From Yoonia sp. BS5-3 (lineage in GTDB: Bacteria; Pseudomonadota; Alphaproteobacteria; Rhodobacterales; Rhodobacteraceae): 64,000 nucleotides of DNA. Shown piece after piece: positions 9,549-18,853 of this stretch. Within the stretch, counting starts at the first letter, position 1. Each line of letters begins with the position of its first letter. The position numbers were made by a program, and so were the translations under genes. Below the pieces are notes generated by a model that had not been told where the DNA came from, searched no databases, and was given only the letters and a program-made list of their open reading frames with translations. The stretch lies in assembly GCF_038069655.2 (NCBI RefSeq), contig NZ_CP150951.2, positions 3,808,001-3,872,000 of the forward strand, given 5' to 3'.

Positions 9549-11879
9549 ATGAAGGCAAAATTTTCTTCAGCCCTCGCAATATCCCCGCTGCTGCTTGCTG
9601 CGATGGGTTTTGATGCTTCTGCACAAACGCTGACAGCGACAAACCAGGGGAGTGTGTCATCGCTCACATCACAAGAAGAAGCGCTGTCTTCTAAAGCGAT
9701 TGTGATCAATATCGCAGTAGACGGCACTTATGTGATCACTGTCCCTGAGACGAGCAATTTTGCCCTGAAAGTCGACGGTGTTCGCCTTGTCGAACCTAGC
9801 GGCTTGCAACTGACAGCGATTACCAGCCTGGTGGCGGGAACTCATGTGGTTGAGATTGAAGGAAGCGACCTTCCCGAAAACAGCTTTGATCTGATCAGCA
9901 TTCACCAATCCGGCTTCTTTCAGGAAGTTTCGCTTAGCGCGATCACTGCAAGCGGTGAGGACGAGTCCCTTGAAACCGCGTTGGCCAATGTACGTCCGAA
10001 CAACTCGGGATCCAATGAAGGGCTGCGTGTTGCTACGAATATCGGCAATATCCTGGCAATCGGTCGCGGTCTCCAAAATCCAGAAGAAGAGCCTGTGAAC
10101 TTTGGATCTGGTGCCCTGGTTTCACCACTTGCGCCCCCGGTGAATGCGACTGTCACGGAAGCTATCCAAATTGTAAGCGGTGGAACCGAAGACGGGCTGG
10201 TTGCTTCGACTGGGCAAACGCTTTTTGGGCGCGTTCAGGACTACCTGACCTACGACATCGTTAATGTGACCATTCAGCCATCTGGCCGCGAGACCACCGT
10301 GTCGGTCGGCCCTAACCGGGGCGGCTTTGCAATCAGGTTGTTTGACGAGGATCTCAGCTCTGGCGCGGCGAGCGTCACCATCAGCGCAGGTTCATCAGAG
10401 GATGACACGCTATCGACTGAAGCCGTTACCTATGACTACATCGCAGCCGAACTGAGCGATGGGCTGAGCATGACACTGTCGCGGGCCACCTTCGGTGCAA
10501 CACCTGCACTTTATTCACGTGTCCGTGCGATCGGATACCGTGCCTATCTGGAAGAGCAATTTAACCCCGACAGCATCGACGATAGCCTTTTTGAATCGTT
10601 GAATGCTGACATGTTCCTTTGGGACACAAACGGCGCATTGAGCGCCGCATCTGGTTTGCGGAACTATAACCTGGCACGCGCGGTATACTCCGAAAAGCAA
10701 CTGCAAGAAGTGACCGGCCTGTTCTGGTCGAACCATTTCCATGCAGCCAACAAGATGAGCTACGTTGTCGTACAGGCGTATGACGACCGGCAATTCTACC
10801 GTGACAATGCGTTTGGCAACTTCGAAGACATGTTGCTTTACTCCGCGCGCAGCCCGCTGATGTCGCAATTCCTGGACAATGATGAAAGCGTTGTGGGGAA
10901 TTTGAACGAAAACTATGCCCGCGAAATTCTCGAGTTGCACACAGTTGGCGCCGATGCAGGTTACGGGGATGACGATATTATTGCTGTCGCGCGTGTATTC
11001 ACAGGTTGGAACTACACGCAAACCAATGTTGGAACCGATGACGCAAGAAAGTATGAATTCACCTTCCACGCTGATCGGCACGATGCCGAAGATAAGTATA
11101 TCCCCTTCCTGGATGTGACGATTCAGGGCCGCTCTGGTGAAGCTGGTGTTGAAGAAGGCGAAGAGCTGATCGCGTTGCTGGCAGACGATCCGCGGACCCA
11201 TGCGTATGTTTGCGGTAAGATCGTCCAGTGGTTCGTTGCTGACGAGCCACCGCAGAACTTTATCGACATGTGTACCGAAGCCTGGGCTGACAGCGACGGA
11301 AACAGCGAGGCCATGCTGCGCGCTGTTCTATTGTCGCCAGAATTTGTGAGTACCCCGGAAATTCTGCGGGCCAAAGGGAAAAACCCCCTTGAATACGCCG
11401 CGTCCTTCCTGCGCGCCACCGGCGCCGAGCTGTATGAAATGGCACCAACAGGTACCGGAAACGGCGACGACTGGGGGACATGGGCAAGATATTCGACGGC
11501 CCAACAGAACTCTGGCTATGATCCTGCTGGTTTTGATCTGCCCACGGGTTTGGACGAAGTTGGTGCAAGCTGGGCGAACTCTGCGGTGATGACGGCGATG
11601 TACAACGCGCCCGAATTGACGATCGCAAACCGGATCAACAACGCGATCTATATCGAAGATCGGATGGCAGAAAACGGTCTTGAAACACCTGAGGAGTTGG
11701 CGGCTTATCTGCTGGCGATTGCGACCACAGACCATTACCGCAGGGATGAATTTGAAGCGGTTCTAAACGTCCTTCAGATTAGCGGTGAACCCTTCGTAAC
11801 CGACAGTGTGTGGTCATCCCGGGCGATCCATCGCGCGCTTGCCATAACCCACATCATCCCAAGCTTCAGCTTGCAATAA
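9549..11879 (+). CDS. secreted DUF1800 family protein
   Basis: A 776-aa DUF1800 protein with a signal peptide (hydrophobic core from residue 8, cleavage likely after DASA). The N-terminal 280 residues look like beta-rich surface domains. The DUF1800 part begins near LSRATFGATP and carries LFWSNHFHA, the motif NYAREILELHTVG, and VFTGWNY. DUF1800 proteins are almost always encoded next to DUF1501 proteins, as here (33 bp gap). Their function is unknown, though they have been linked to surface or matrix material in several phyla. The ATG at 9549 follows GAAAGGA and places the signal peptide at the N-terminus. Confidence 0.9.
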   Translation: MKAKFSSALAISPLLLAAMGFDASAQTLTATNQGSVSSLTSQEEALSSKAIVINIAVDGTYVITVPETSNFALKVDGVRLVEPSGLQLTAITSLVAGTHVVEIEGSDLPENSFDLISIHQSGFFQEVSLSAITASGEDESLETALANVRPNNSGSNEGLRVATNIGNILAIGRGLQNPEEEPVNFGSGALVSPLAPPVNATVTEAIQIVSGGTEDGLVASTGQTLFGRVQDYLTYDIVNVTIQPSGRETTVSVGPNRGGFAIRLFDEDLSSGAASVTISAGSSEDDTLSTEAVTYDYIAAELSDGLSMTLSRATFGATPALYSRVRAIGYRAYLEEQFNPDSIDDSLFESLNADMFLWDTNGALSAASGLRNYNLARAVYSEKQLQEVTGLFWSNHFHAANKMSYVVVQAYDDRQFYRDNAFGNFEDMLLYSARSPLMSQFLDNDESVVGNLNENYAREILELHTVGADAGYGDDDIIAVARVFTGWNYTQTNVGTDDARKYEFTFHADRHDAEDKYIPFLDVTIQGRSGEAGVEEGEELIALLADDPRTHAYVCGKIVQWFVADEPPQNFIDMCTEAWADSDGNSEAMLRAVLLSPEFVSTPEILRAKGKNPLEYAASFLRATGAELYEMAPTGTGNGDDWGTWARYSTAQQNSGYDPAGFDLPTGLDEVGASWANSAVMTAMYNAPELTIANRINNAIYIEDRMAENGLETPEELAAYLLAIATTDHYRRDEFEAVLNVLQISGEPFVTDSVWSSRAIHRALAITHIIPSFSLQ

Positions 11880-11912
11880 GACGTCCTTTGCGGACCACCA
11901 CGAGGTATAAAT

Positions 11913-13220
11913 ATGAGAACCCGTAGAGAATTTCTTAAATCATCCGCATTCACAACGGCTGCAAGTATTGCCGGTGTGGCAGGCGCGCCCCAATTCGCAT
12001 TTGGTCAATCATCGAATGGCAAAACACTGATCAAGGTCTTTATGCGCGGCGGTGCAGACGGACTGCATCTATTCCCGCCGACGATCGATCCATTTTACCG
12101 CGAATACCGGCCGAATTTGGCGATCGAAGAGCCAAACCAGCAAGACAGCTATACCGCTGTTGATCTGGGGCACAGCTACCGCGCGCTGAACCCAAACCTG
12201 GAGCTTTTGAAAGAAATCTGGGATGATGGTCGGCTGATGATTGCGCCCGCCACCGCCCTTCCCGAAGGCAACCGTTCGCATTTCGACAACCAACGCTGGA
12301 TCGGCACCGGGGCGCAGGACAATTACATCGACGGGTACTTGAACCGCTATATGCAGCTGGTCCCCGGCGTTGAGCACAGCCTGCGTGGTGCGATTTTGGG
12401 TAAAACGTCTCGGAGCCGTGAAATCTCGGGTGAAGTGACGATCCCGGCTATTAGCGGGGAAGGTGGTTTTGACGTATCGAACCGATGGTTCTGTACCGAC
12501 CCCACAAGTGGTGCCTGCGCCGAACACGAACTGACCGAATATATGCGCGGTTTTGGGACCACCGAGGTGAACGGTTCACCAATGGAGCAATATATCCGCG
12601 ATAACCAATTCAGCACTGTTGAAGCTATCGATGAAGTGGCCGGTGCCGAAAGCAGCTATACGCTATCAGGGGCCGCTGTCGCGCAGGGGCTGGACTATTC
12701 TGAAACCCAAACCGGTCGCGGCCTGAAGGTTGCGGCGCAGCTCCTGAAGGGCAATGTCCCACTCGAAGTTGCCTGCATCGACTGGAATGTTGGTTGGGAC
12801 AGCCATTCGAACCAAATCACCAGCGCAACGGCCAATGATCGTTTTGTCAATGCGGACCTGCAAACAGGCGCACGTGATTTCTTGACCTTCTATAAAGATC
12901 TCGGCGAGTTGATCGATGATGTCGTAGTGATCGTCGGCACAGAGTTCGGCCGGACCGTACTTGAAAACGGTAGCCTTGGTACAGACCACGGGCACGGTGG
13001 ACCATGGTTTGCATTTGGCGGACCAACAAACAAGATCATGGCGGATGATGTGTCGTCACTTGAGATGAACGGTCTTTTACTGAACAGATATATCCCGACT
13101 GTGACGAACTATCGCGATATCCTTGGTGAGATTATGATCCGTCACATGGGCATGTCGGACACTTTGGTCGATAGCATCTTCCCAGGTCACGACTTCACTG
13201 ATCTGGGGCTGTTTGCATAA
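11913..13220 (+). CDS. Tat-exported DUF1501 family protein
   Basis: A 435-aa DUF1501 protein. The N-terminus carries a twin-arginine signal (RTRREFLKSSAF) with cleavage likely after AFG, so it is probably exported folded, perhaps with a metal. DUF1501 is related to the sulfatase/alkaline phosphatase fold; the conserved RGGADGLH, EFGRT and DHGHGG motifs are present. It forms an operon with the DUF1800 gene immediately upstream. A substrate cannot be named from sequence. Confidence 0.92.
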   Translation: MRTRREFLKSSAFTTAASIAGVAGAPQFAFGQSSNGKTLIKVFMRGGADGLHLFPPTIDPFYREYRPNLAIEEPNQQDSYTAVDLGHSYRALNPNLELLKEIWDDGRLMIAPATALPEGNRSHFDNQRWIGTGAQDNYIDGYLNRYMQLVPGVEHSLRGAILGKTSRSREISGEVTIPAISGEGGFDVSNRWFCTDPTSGACAEHELTEYMRGFGTTEVNGSPMEQYIRDNQFSTVEAIDEVAGAESSYTLSGAAVAQGLDYSETQTGRGLKVAAQLLKGNVPLEVACIDWNVGWDSHSNQITSATANDRFVNADLQTGARDFLTFYKDLGELIDDVVVIVGTEFGRTVLENGSLGTDHGHGGPWFAFGGPTNKIMADDVSSLEMNGLLLNRYIPTVTNYRDILGEIMIRHMGMSDTLVDSIFPGHDFTDLGLFA

Positions 13221-13246
13221 GCCAAACGCCCACAGGATGAAAAAAC

Positions 13247-13276
13247 GTATTTGGCGCATAGTATTGCGCCAAATAC
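13247..13276. terminator. perfect hairpin after the DUF1501 gene
   Basis: An 11-bp perfect stem (GTATTTGGCGC pairing with GCGCCAAATAC) around an 8-nt loop lies 26 bp after the DUF1501 stop. There is no T run after it on the plus strand; a run of six A precedes it, which would be a T run on the minus strand. It may still end or protect the plus-strand transcript. Confidence 0.6.
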
Positions 13277-13417
13277 ATCTGACGCGGCGACCGCGTTTCT
13301 GCATCCGGCATATCAGGCGAGATGCTCTTTCAAGTGCGATTATCCATACAGGTTAACCAGCCGATCCCGATAGTTTTGGCGGCAAGTCTCATGAACGCTA
13401 CCCGAGGAAAGTAACGC

Positions 13418-13960
13418 ATGCGGTATAATGCAAATAGGCCCTCGCGTTTCCGCGCTACCCTCGCGTGGGTCATACTTTTTCTGCCTGCCGCTGCTTACAT
13501 GCTAGGTAGTACGATTATGGGCATGCACTTTATGTTTGATGTCGAGTGGTTTGAAAGAAACGGACAGTTGATGCTGTGGGGCGGTGGGGTTCTGGCGCTG
13601 TTTGTCTTGACCAGTATCTGGACCTCGGCAAAGCATGCGCCGATTTCAAATGGCTGGCTGCCAAGCGAAATTCAGGCCATTCTTGCCTCTGCCCTCTTTG
13701 CGATTTGCCTTCTGATCTATGTTTTACCAATAACGTTTACGCTTTTGGTCGGCGCACAAAATGCAACGCTCAGCTATACCGTCACGAACATGCAGCGCTC
13801 ATCAAAAGGGTGCCGTTATGTCCTGCATGTCGAAGGTATCCCTTCGGCTCTCCCAGGTATCTGCGTGTCATCTGATCGCTATAGCCGGACGCGCATCGGC
13901 AGCTTGATCGTGATCGAAGGGACCGTGTCGCCTATTGGGGTCTATTACCGATCAAAATAG
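13418..13960 (+). CDS. small membrane protein of unknown function
   Basis: A 180-aa protein not recognised as any family. Three hydrophobic segments are visible at about 13-37, 51-68 and 85-113, followed by a soluble C-terminal domain of about 65 residues with two cysteines (KGCRYVLHVEG, LPGICVSS) that might form a disulfide if periplasmic. It stands alone and ends 23 bp from the convergent nadK gene. The start codon follows GAGGAAAG. Confidence 0.65.
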   Translation: MRYNANRPSRFRATLAWVILFLPAAAYMLGSTIMGMHFMFDVEWFERNGQLMLWGGGVLALFVLTSIWTSAKHAPISNGWLPSEIQAILASALFAICLLIYVLPITFTLLVGAQNATLSYTVTNMQRSSKGCRYVLHVEGIPSALPGICVSSDRYSRTRIGSLIVIEGTVSPIGVYYRSK

Positions 13961-13983
13961 GCGACTGATCGCACATAGCCCCG

Positions 13984-14748
13984 TTATGCAAACTGTTCTT
14001 GGATCAGTCGTTCTTCCAGACCATGCCCCGGATCAAACAATATGCGATGTTGAACCGATGGCTCTGATCTGATCTCAACACTGACCACATCCCGGACCGA
14101 GCTACCGTCTGCATCCGCCATCACGGGTCTTTTTTGCGGGTCGATCACGTCAAAACGCACAACAGCGCGCTTGGGCAGCAATGCCCCTCGCCAGCGGCGG
14201 GGGCGAAATGCGGACATTGCGGTCAGCGCCAAAACGCCAGACCCGATTGGCAAGATCGGGCCGTGCGCGGAATAGTTATAGGCGGTCGACCCTGCCGGGG
14301 TCGCAACCAATGCGCCGTCACAGACAAGTTCGGGCAGCCGTTCTTTTCCATCCACGGTGATCCGCAATTTAGCCGCCTGCGGACCTGCACGCAGCAGGCT
14401 GACCTCATTGATAGCCAAGGCATCATGCATCGTCCCATCTGCGGTCAGGGCGGTCATGGCCAGCGGGTTGATCACCTCTTCAACGGCGCTGTCCAGCCGT
14501 GCCGGCAGGTCATCGGCGCCAAATTCATTCATCAAAAAGCCAACGGTGCCGCGATTCATCCCGTAAACCGGCGCATCTAGATGTTGGCTGGCATGCAGTG
14601 TTTGCAGCATGAACCCATCCCCGCCCAGCGCGACAATAATGTCTGCTTTTTCTTGCGGGGCATCGCCATACGCCTTTATCAGCGTTTTCAAGGCAGATTG
14701 CGCAAGCGGCACGGGGCTGGCAACAAAGGCAATTTGGGGGCGCGGCAT
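13984..14748 (-). CDS. nadK: NAD kinase
   Basis: Phosphorylates NAD to NADP in the cytoplasm. The diagnostic GGDG motif (VALGGDGFMLQTLH) and the NE motif (AINEVSLLR) are present, as is the glycine-rich CDGALVATPAGSTAYNYSA segment in conserved form. The frame is open upstream to 14931, but the ATG at 14748 gives MPRPQIAFVAS, the normal N-terminus, and 254 aa, the usual length in alphaproteobacteria. The divergent glyA lies 185 bp away. Confidence 0.95.
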   Translation of the reverse strand: MPRPQIAFVASPVPLAQSALKTLIKAYGDAPQEKADIIVALGGDGFMLQTLHASQHLDAPVYGMNRGTVGFLMNEFGADDLPARLDSAVEEVINPLAMTALTADGTMHDALAINEVSLLRAGPQAAKLRITVDGKERLPELVCDGALVATPAGSTAYNYSAHGPILPIGSGVLALTAMSAFRPRRWRGALLPKRAVVRFDVIDPQKRPVMADADGSSVRDVVSVEIRSEPSVQHRILFDPGHGLEERLIQEQFA

Positions 14749-14933
14749 AGCGAAAAAATCCTTAGGTTCCGATAGTTTCTGCTGTGATCCGTCCCGAAAC
14801 GCAAGATGCCGATACGAAACGAACCTGCACTGCTCATAAAGATCATGGCTGTTTTGGTGCTTTTGGACATGGGTTTCCTGGGGTATGAGGGCGCAGATTT
14901 TCAATTCTGGCACCTGCGAGGGGGACTGCACCC

Positions 14934-16229
14934 ATGAACATCACTGTCCGCGACGATGGCTTTTTTACGGAAACTCTGGAAACCCGGGACCCGGCGTTGC
15001 ACGCCGCCATCCAGGCCGAGCTGGGCCGCCAACGTAAAGAAATCGAGCTGATCGCCTCTGAGAACATCGTCTCTGCCGCCGTGATGGAGGCGCAGGGCAG
15101 CGTGATGACCAACAAATATGCCGAAGGGTACCCCGGACGCCGCTACTACGGCGGTTGTGACCATGTGGACGTCGCCGAGAACCTGGCCATTGACCGCGCG
15201 AAGCAGCTGTTTGACTGTGGCTTTGCCAATGTGCAGCCCAATTCCGGCAGCCAGGCCAACCAAGGGGTTTATCAGGCACTGATCAAACCGGGTGATACTA
15301 TCTTAGGTATGTCGCTTGACGCGGGCGGGCACCTGACCCACGGGGCCAAGCCGAACCAATCCGGCAAGATCTACAACGCGATCCAATACGGCGTGCGCCG
15401 TCAGGACAACCTGCTTGATTATGATGAGGTCCAGTCGCTGGCGACCGAACATCAGCCCAAGATCATTGTCGCAGGTGGTTCGGCCATTCCGCGGATCATC
15501 GATTTCGCCCGGATGCGCGAGATTGCCGATAGCGTTGGCGCTTACCTGATGGTCGATATGGCCCATTTCGCGGGTCTTGTGGCGGCTGGCATCTACCCAT
15601 CGCCCTTCCCGCATGCTCATGTGGCTACAACCACCACGCATAAGACCTTGCGCGGCCCACGCGGCGGGATGATCCTGACCAATGACGAAGCTTTGGCCAA
15701 GAAATTCAACTCGGCCATTTTCCCTGGCATTCAGGGTGGTCCATTGATGCATGTGATCGCAGGCAAGGCCGTGGCCTTTGGCGAAGCGCTGCGCCCGGAA
15801 TTCAAAACCTACCAGGAACAGGTGGTCAAAAACGCTCAGGCCTTGGCTGACCAGCTGATGAAAGGTGGTCTGGATATCGTCACGGGCGGCACCGACAGCC
15901 ATGTGATGCTGGTCGATCTGCGCCCCAAAGGTGTCAAAGGGAATGAGACCGAAAAGGCGCTCGAGCGCGCACATATCACCTGCAACAAAAACGGGATCCC
16001 GTTTGATCCTGAAAAACCCATGGTGACATCCGGCATCCGCCTTGGGTCCCCTGTGGGCACCACGCGCGGATTTGGTGAGCCTGAGTTCCGGCAAATTGCG
16101 GATTGGATCGTGGAAGTCACCGAAGGGCTGGCCGCAAATGGGGCCGAGGGCAATGGCGCTGTCGAAGCCAAGGTCAAAGCCGAGGTTGAAGCGCTTTGCG
16201 ACAAGTTCCCGGTCTATCCGAACCTGTAA
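14934..16229 (+). CDS. glyA: serine hydroxymethyltransferase
   Basis: PLP enzyme that interconverts serine and glycine with tetrahydrofolate, supplying one-carbon units. Length (431 aa) is typical. The PLP lysine lies in [14 protein letters not shown], and [21 protein letters not shown] and [11 protein letters not shown] match the family throughout. It is divergent from nadK and ends just before a strong hairpin that separates it from the convergent gene at 16277. The start codon overlaps the stop of a 30-codon upstream open frame (14845-14937), which may be coincidental. Confidence 0.98.
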   Translation: MNITVRDDGFFTETLETRDPALHAAIQAELGRQRKEIELIASENIVSAAVMEAQGSVMTNKYAEGYPGRRYYGGCDHVDVAENLAIDRAKQLFDCGFANVQPNSGSQANQGVYQALIKPGDTILGMSLDAGGHLTHGAKPNQSGKIYNAIQYGVRRQDNLLDYDEVQSLATEHQPKIIVAGGSAIPRIIDFARMREIADSVGAYLMVDMAHFAGLVAAGIYPSPFPHAHVATTTTHKTLRGPRGGMILTNDEALAKKFNSAIFPGIQGGPLMHVIAGKAVAFGEALRPEFKTYQEQVVKNAQALADQLMKGGLDIVTGGTDSHVMLVDLRPKGVKGNETEKALERAHITCNKNGIPFDPEKPMVTSGIRLGSPVGTTRGFGEPEFRQIADWIVEVTEGLAANGAEGNGAVEAKVKAEVEALCDKFPVYPNL

Positions 16230-16238
16230 TAGCCATGC

Positions 16239-16269
16239 GGCCCTGCCAATCATACCGATTGGCAGGGCC
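16239..16269. terminator. hairpin between glyA and a convergent gene
   Basis: A perfect 13-bp stem (GGCCCTGCCAATC with GATTGGCAGGGCC) and 5-nt loop, placed between two convergent genes. There is no T run on either side; a bidirectional terminator is the likely role. Confidence 0.75.
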
Positions 16270-16276
16270 AACCCGC

Positions 16277-17020
16277 TTAGCTGCGGGATACAAATGACAC
16301 GGCGTTAAAATCGGTGACCGCCGTTTCGGTTACAGGCCCCTCACGGTAGGCACCCAGTTTCGGGTAGATGCCAGCGTCGCTCTGCCCCGCAATGTCCATA
16401 CCTGCCACCTTGGTCGAGACAATCGTCTCGCCATTGACGGCCCAGCGGATATAGCCGGTTTCGAAATTGACGGTGATGCGCATCCGGTGCGGCTCATTCA
16501 ATGGCAAAAGCGGGATCCGGGCGATTTCCGCAAATGCGGGCAGATAGGTATTCAATGTGATATGCGCCTCGGCGGGACGGGTCTGCATTTTGACAAGCGG
16601 CTGATAGGATAGATCAGGATCGCTATCATCGGTCAAAATTTGCACCAGCGACGACCACGTTGACGCATTGTCATAAGCCCGCACGCAGATGGTGAAATCA
16701 AAATCCGTTGTGCCAGCCAGATCGCTTGCAAAACCAGATCCCGATATTTCAGCCCGTTCGCGCAATTTGCTGGCATCAGACCCGGACCGCATATCGCCTT
16801 CGCGCAGGATAAAGCGCAGCCCATCCGCACCCAAATCCGCAATCGCGTTTTCATAATCAGACGCGTTACGCTTCCACGTCTGGCCAAATTTTTCAAAGCT
16901 GTCTTCAGTCAAAGCCACACCTTCGCGTGCAAAAAGCGATGACGCGGCTGGATAAATTACCTCGCCATCACGCAGGATTGTGACATCATCATCTTTGCTA
17001 AATGAAAATACCGAACTCAT
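16277..17020 (-). CDS. polysaccharide-lyase-like protein (heparin lyase I fold, tentative)
   Basis: A 247-aa protein with features of concanavalin-like polysaccharide lyases: LRFILREGD, then LRERAEISG, and near the C-terminus PKLGAYRE, which resembles the KxGxYR strand of this superfamily. Such enzymes cleave acidic polysaccharides by beta-elimination. No signal peptide follows the chosen start, which is unusual for a lyase. The ATG at 17020 has a GAGAGGGG site upstream; the longer open frame into 17206 would overlap the LysR gene. The family call rests on pattern recognition only. Confidence 0.55.
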   Translation of the reverse strand: MSSVFSFSKDDDVTILRDGEVIYPAASSLFAREGVALTEDSFEKFGQTWKRNASDYENAIADLGADGLRFILREGDMRSGSDASKLRERAEISGSGFASDLAGTTDFDFTICVRAYDNASTWSSLVQILTDDSDPDLSYQPLVKMQTRPAEAHITLNTYLPAFAEIARIPLLPLNEPHRMRITVNFETGYIRWAVNGETIVSTKVAGMDIAGQSDAGIYPKLGAYREGPVTETAVTDFNAVSFVSRS

Positions 17021-17153
17021 ATTCTGGCCCCTCTCTTGGGTTACACAAATATGCAGCGCGCCTATGCGCCCCGCGTGGGCAATCTGCCCAAAGGCGCTTT
17101 TCATTACGTTGCAGCGCCGTGCGATGCTTTGGCGCGGATTGGTCAAACCTGGT

Positions 17154-18062
17154 TCAGGTCGGACCGGGCAGCTTTTTGCGCTGCAAAACCTCGGCAAGAT
17201 AGTCATAGACCAACCGGATCCGCTTGGCGCTATGCAGCTCGCGATGCACCGTCAGCCAATAGGGCACATCGATTGGCGGCAAATCTGGCAGAACGATCTC
17301 CATTTCAGGAAAAAAGGCTGCGACGTCGCGGGTCATGGGCATGACCCCCAGGCCTTGGCGGGCAAATTCCCAACTGGCCACACCGCTATCGCCAATTACT
17401 GTCAGGTTCTTTGCCGTCACCGGCAACCCCCAGTCTTTGAGGAAAAACAACAGCTCATCTGGATCCGACATGCCGATCAACTCGGCCCGGGCGATGTCAT
17501 CGGGCGTGCGAAACGGCCCATGCCGGGCCAGATAGTCGCGACTGGCAAAAAGATGCGCCGGATTGCTGCGCAATTTGCGGGCAATCAGATCAGGCTGGGT
17601 CGGTGCCACATGACGTACGGCGATATCAGCCTCACGGCGCTGCAAGTCCGAAAGGGTATTTGACGCTAGGATTTTCATCTGAATTTGCGGCAAGATCTGG
17701 CGTAGTTCGGTCAACAATTGCGGCATCGTGTAGACGGCAAAGATATCCGTGACAGATACGCATACTTCGCCAGTGATTGCCTCGGATCGGCGCGATGCGG
17801 TCAAGCTGGCGCCCATCGCGCCCTCGCCCATCGCGCGCAGATGGGTCAGCATGTCTTGTCCGGCGGGTGTCAATTCCAACCGACGGCCGATCCTTTCAAA
17901 TAGAACGATGTCAAGCGCCTCTTCCAATCCGGCCACTTGCCGGCCCAAGGTGGGCTGCGTCATGTTCAGCGCGCGGGCCGCAGCCGAAAACGATCCGGTC
18001 TCTGCCGTGACCAGAAACGCCCTTGCCTGGTTCCAATCAAAATTCAAAGCTGCCCAGTTCAT
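17154..18062 (-). CDS. LysR family transcriptional regulator
   Basis: A 302-aa LysR-type regulator. The N-terminal helix-turn-helix is clear (FLVTAETGSFSAAARALNMTQPTLGRQVAGLE), followed by an effector-binding domain of two periplasmic-binding-protein-like lobes. The ATG at 18062 gives the standard length; the frame is open further upstream without family similarity. It is divergent from a methyltransferase gene, the usual arrangement for a regulator and its target, with only 90 bp between them. Another candidate target is the gene at 16277 downstream on the same strand. Confidence 0.92.
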   Translation of the reverse strand: MNWAALNFDWNQARAFLVTAETGSFSAAARALNMTQPTLGRQVAGLEEALDIVLFERIGRRLELTPAGQDMLTHLRAMGEGAMGASLTASRRSEAITGEVCVSVTDIFAVYTMPQLLTELRQILPQIQMKILASNTLSDLQRREADIAVRHVAPTQPDLIARKLRSNPAHLFASRDYLARHGPFRTPDDIARAELIGMSDPDELLFFLKDWGLPVTAKNLTVIGDSGVASWEFARQGLGVMPMTRDVAAFFPEMEIVLPDLPPIDVPYWLTVHRELHSAKRIRLVYDYLAEVLQRKKLPGPT

Positions 18063-18090
18063 GCAATTCTGTATAAGCAACAGGCAAATT

Positions 18091-18103
18091 TTGGCAATTC
18101 CAA
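18091..18103. promoter_or_regulatory. candidate LysR operator
   Basis: Inverted repeat TTGG-CAATT-CCAA in the 90-bp region between the LysR gene and the divergent methyltransferase gene. Size and placement fit a regulator-binding site, but it is short and could be chance. Confidence 0.3.
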
Positions 18104-18152
18104 CATTATCCATGCACAGATAACCTATACTCAGCAACGATAGGAGCCTTTC

Positions 18153-18767
18153 ATGGACAACACCGTTTTCTGGGATCGCATCGCCCCGAAATATGCCACA
18201 GACCCGATCTCTGATCAGGCGGCCTATGAGGCAACGCTGGGCCGGATGCGTCATCACCTGCAGCCTGATCATGCGGTGATCGAAATCGGCTGCGGAACAG
18301 GATCAACCGCCTTGTCGCTGGCCCCCGGGGTCAAGCGTTATCTGGGCACCGATGTCTCACCGGGAATGATCGATATCGCACGCGGCAAAGTGCAAGACGA
18401 CGTAGCGCAAACCCTGGCATTTGAGGTCGCAGCGGCGGCGGACATCCCCGAAGGCCCCGTTGATGCAGTGCTCGCGCTGAACTTGCTGCATTTGCTGCCT
18501 GATCTGAGCCAGGTGCTACACAATGTCTGGCTGGCGCTGCCCCCCGGCGGGCTGCTGATGACAAAAACCGGCCTTTTGAAAGACGGGGCATGGTATCTTG
18601 GTCTTGCGATCCCGGTCATGCAGGCGCTTGGCAAGGCGCCCTATGTGCGGCGCATGTCAAAGGACGAGCTTTTGACTGCGATTGCAGAAGCCGGATTTGC
18701 CGAAGTTGAAACCATCTTGCAGGATGGTATCGCCCCCCGTCTTTTTGCGGTGCATCGCAAGATTTAA
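18153..18767 (+). CDS. class I SAM-dependent methyltransferase
   Basis: A 204-aa methyltransferase. Motif I is VIEIGCGTGSTALSLA, followed by YLGTDVSPGMIDIA and the motif DAVLALNLLHLLPD. It probably methylates a small molecule, but the substrate cannot be read from the sequence. It has a good AGGAG site before the ATG and is divergent from the LysR gene, which may control it. Confidence 0.88.
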   Translation: MDNTVFWDRIAPKYATDPISDQAAYEATLGRMRHHLQPDHAVIEIGCGTGSTALSLAPGVKRYLGTDVSPGMIDIARGKVQDDVAQTLAFEVAAAADIPEGPVDAVLALNLLHLLPDLSQVLHNVWLALPPGGLLMTKTGLLKDGAWYLGLAIPVMQALGKAPYVRRMSKDELLTAIAEAGFAEVETILQDGIAPRLFAVHRKI

Positions 18768-18853
18768 AGACGAACCGGGTGTCCCGCCACAGCTCATGAA
18801 AAACTGCACGAAACCGGCTTAAATCCTCGGCGAAATGTCGATACGCAGGTGCA

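Noticed and set aside
14845..14937. 30-codon open frame ending over the glyA start codon
   Set aside because: Glycine codons are present but not clustered, no ribosome site is visible and no alternative hairpins were found, so a glycine leader is not supported.
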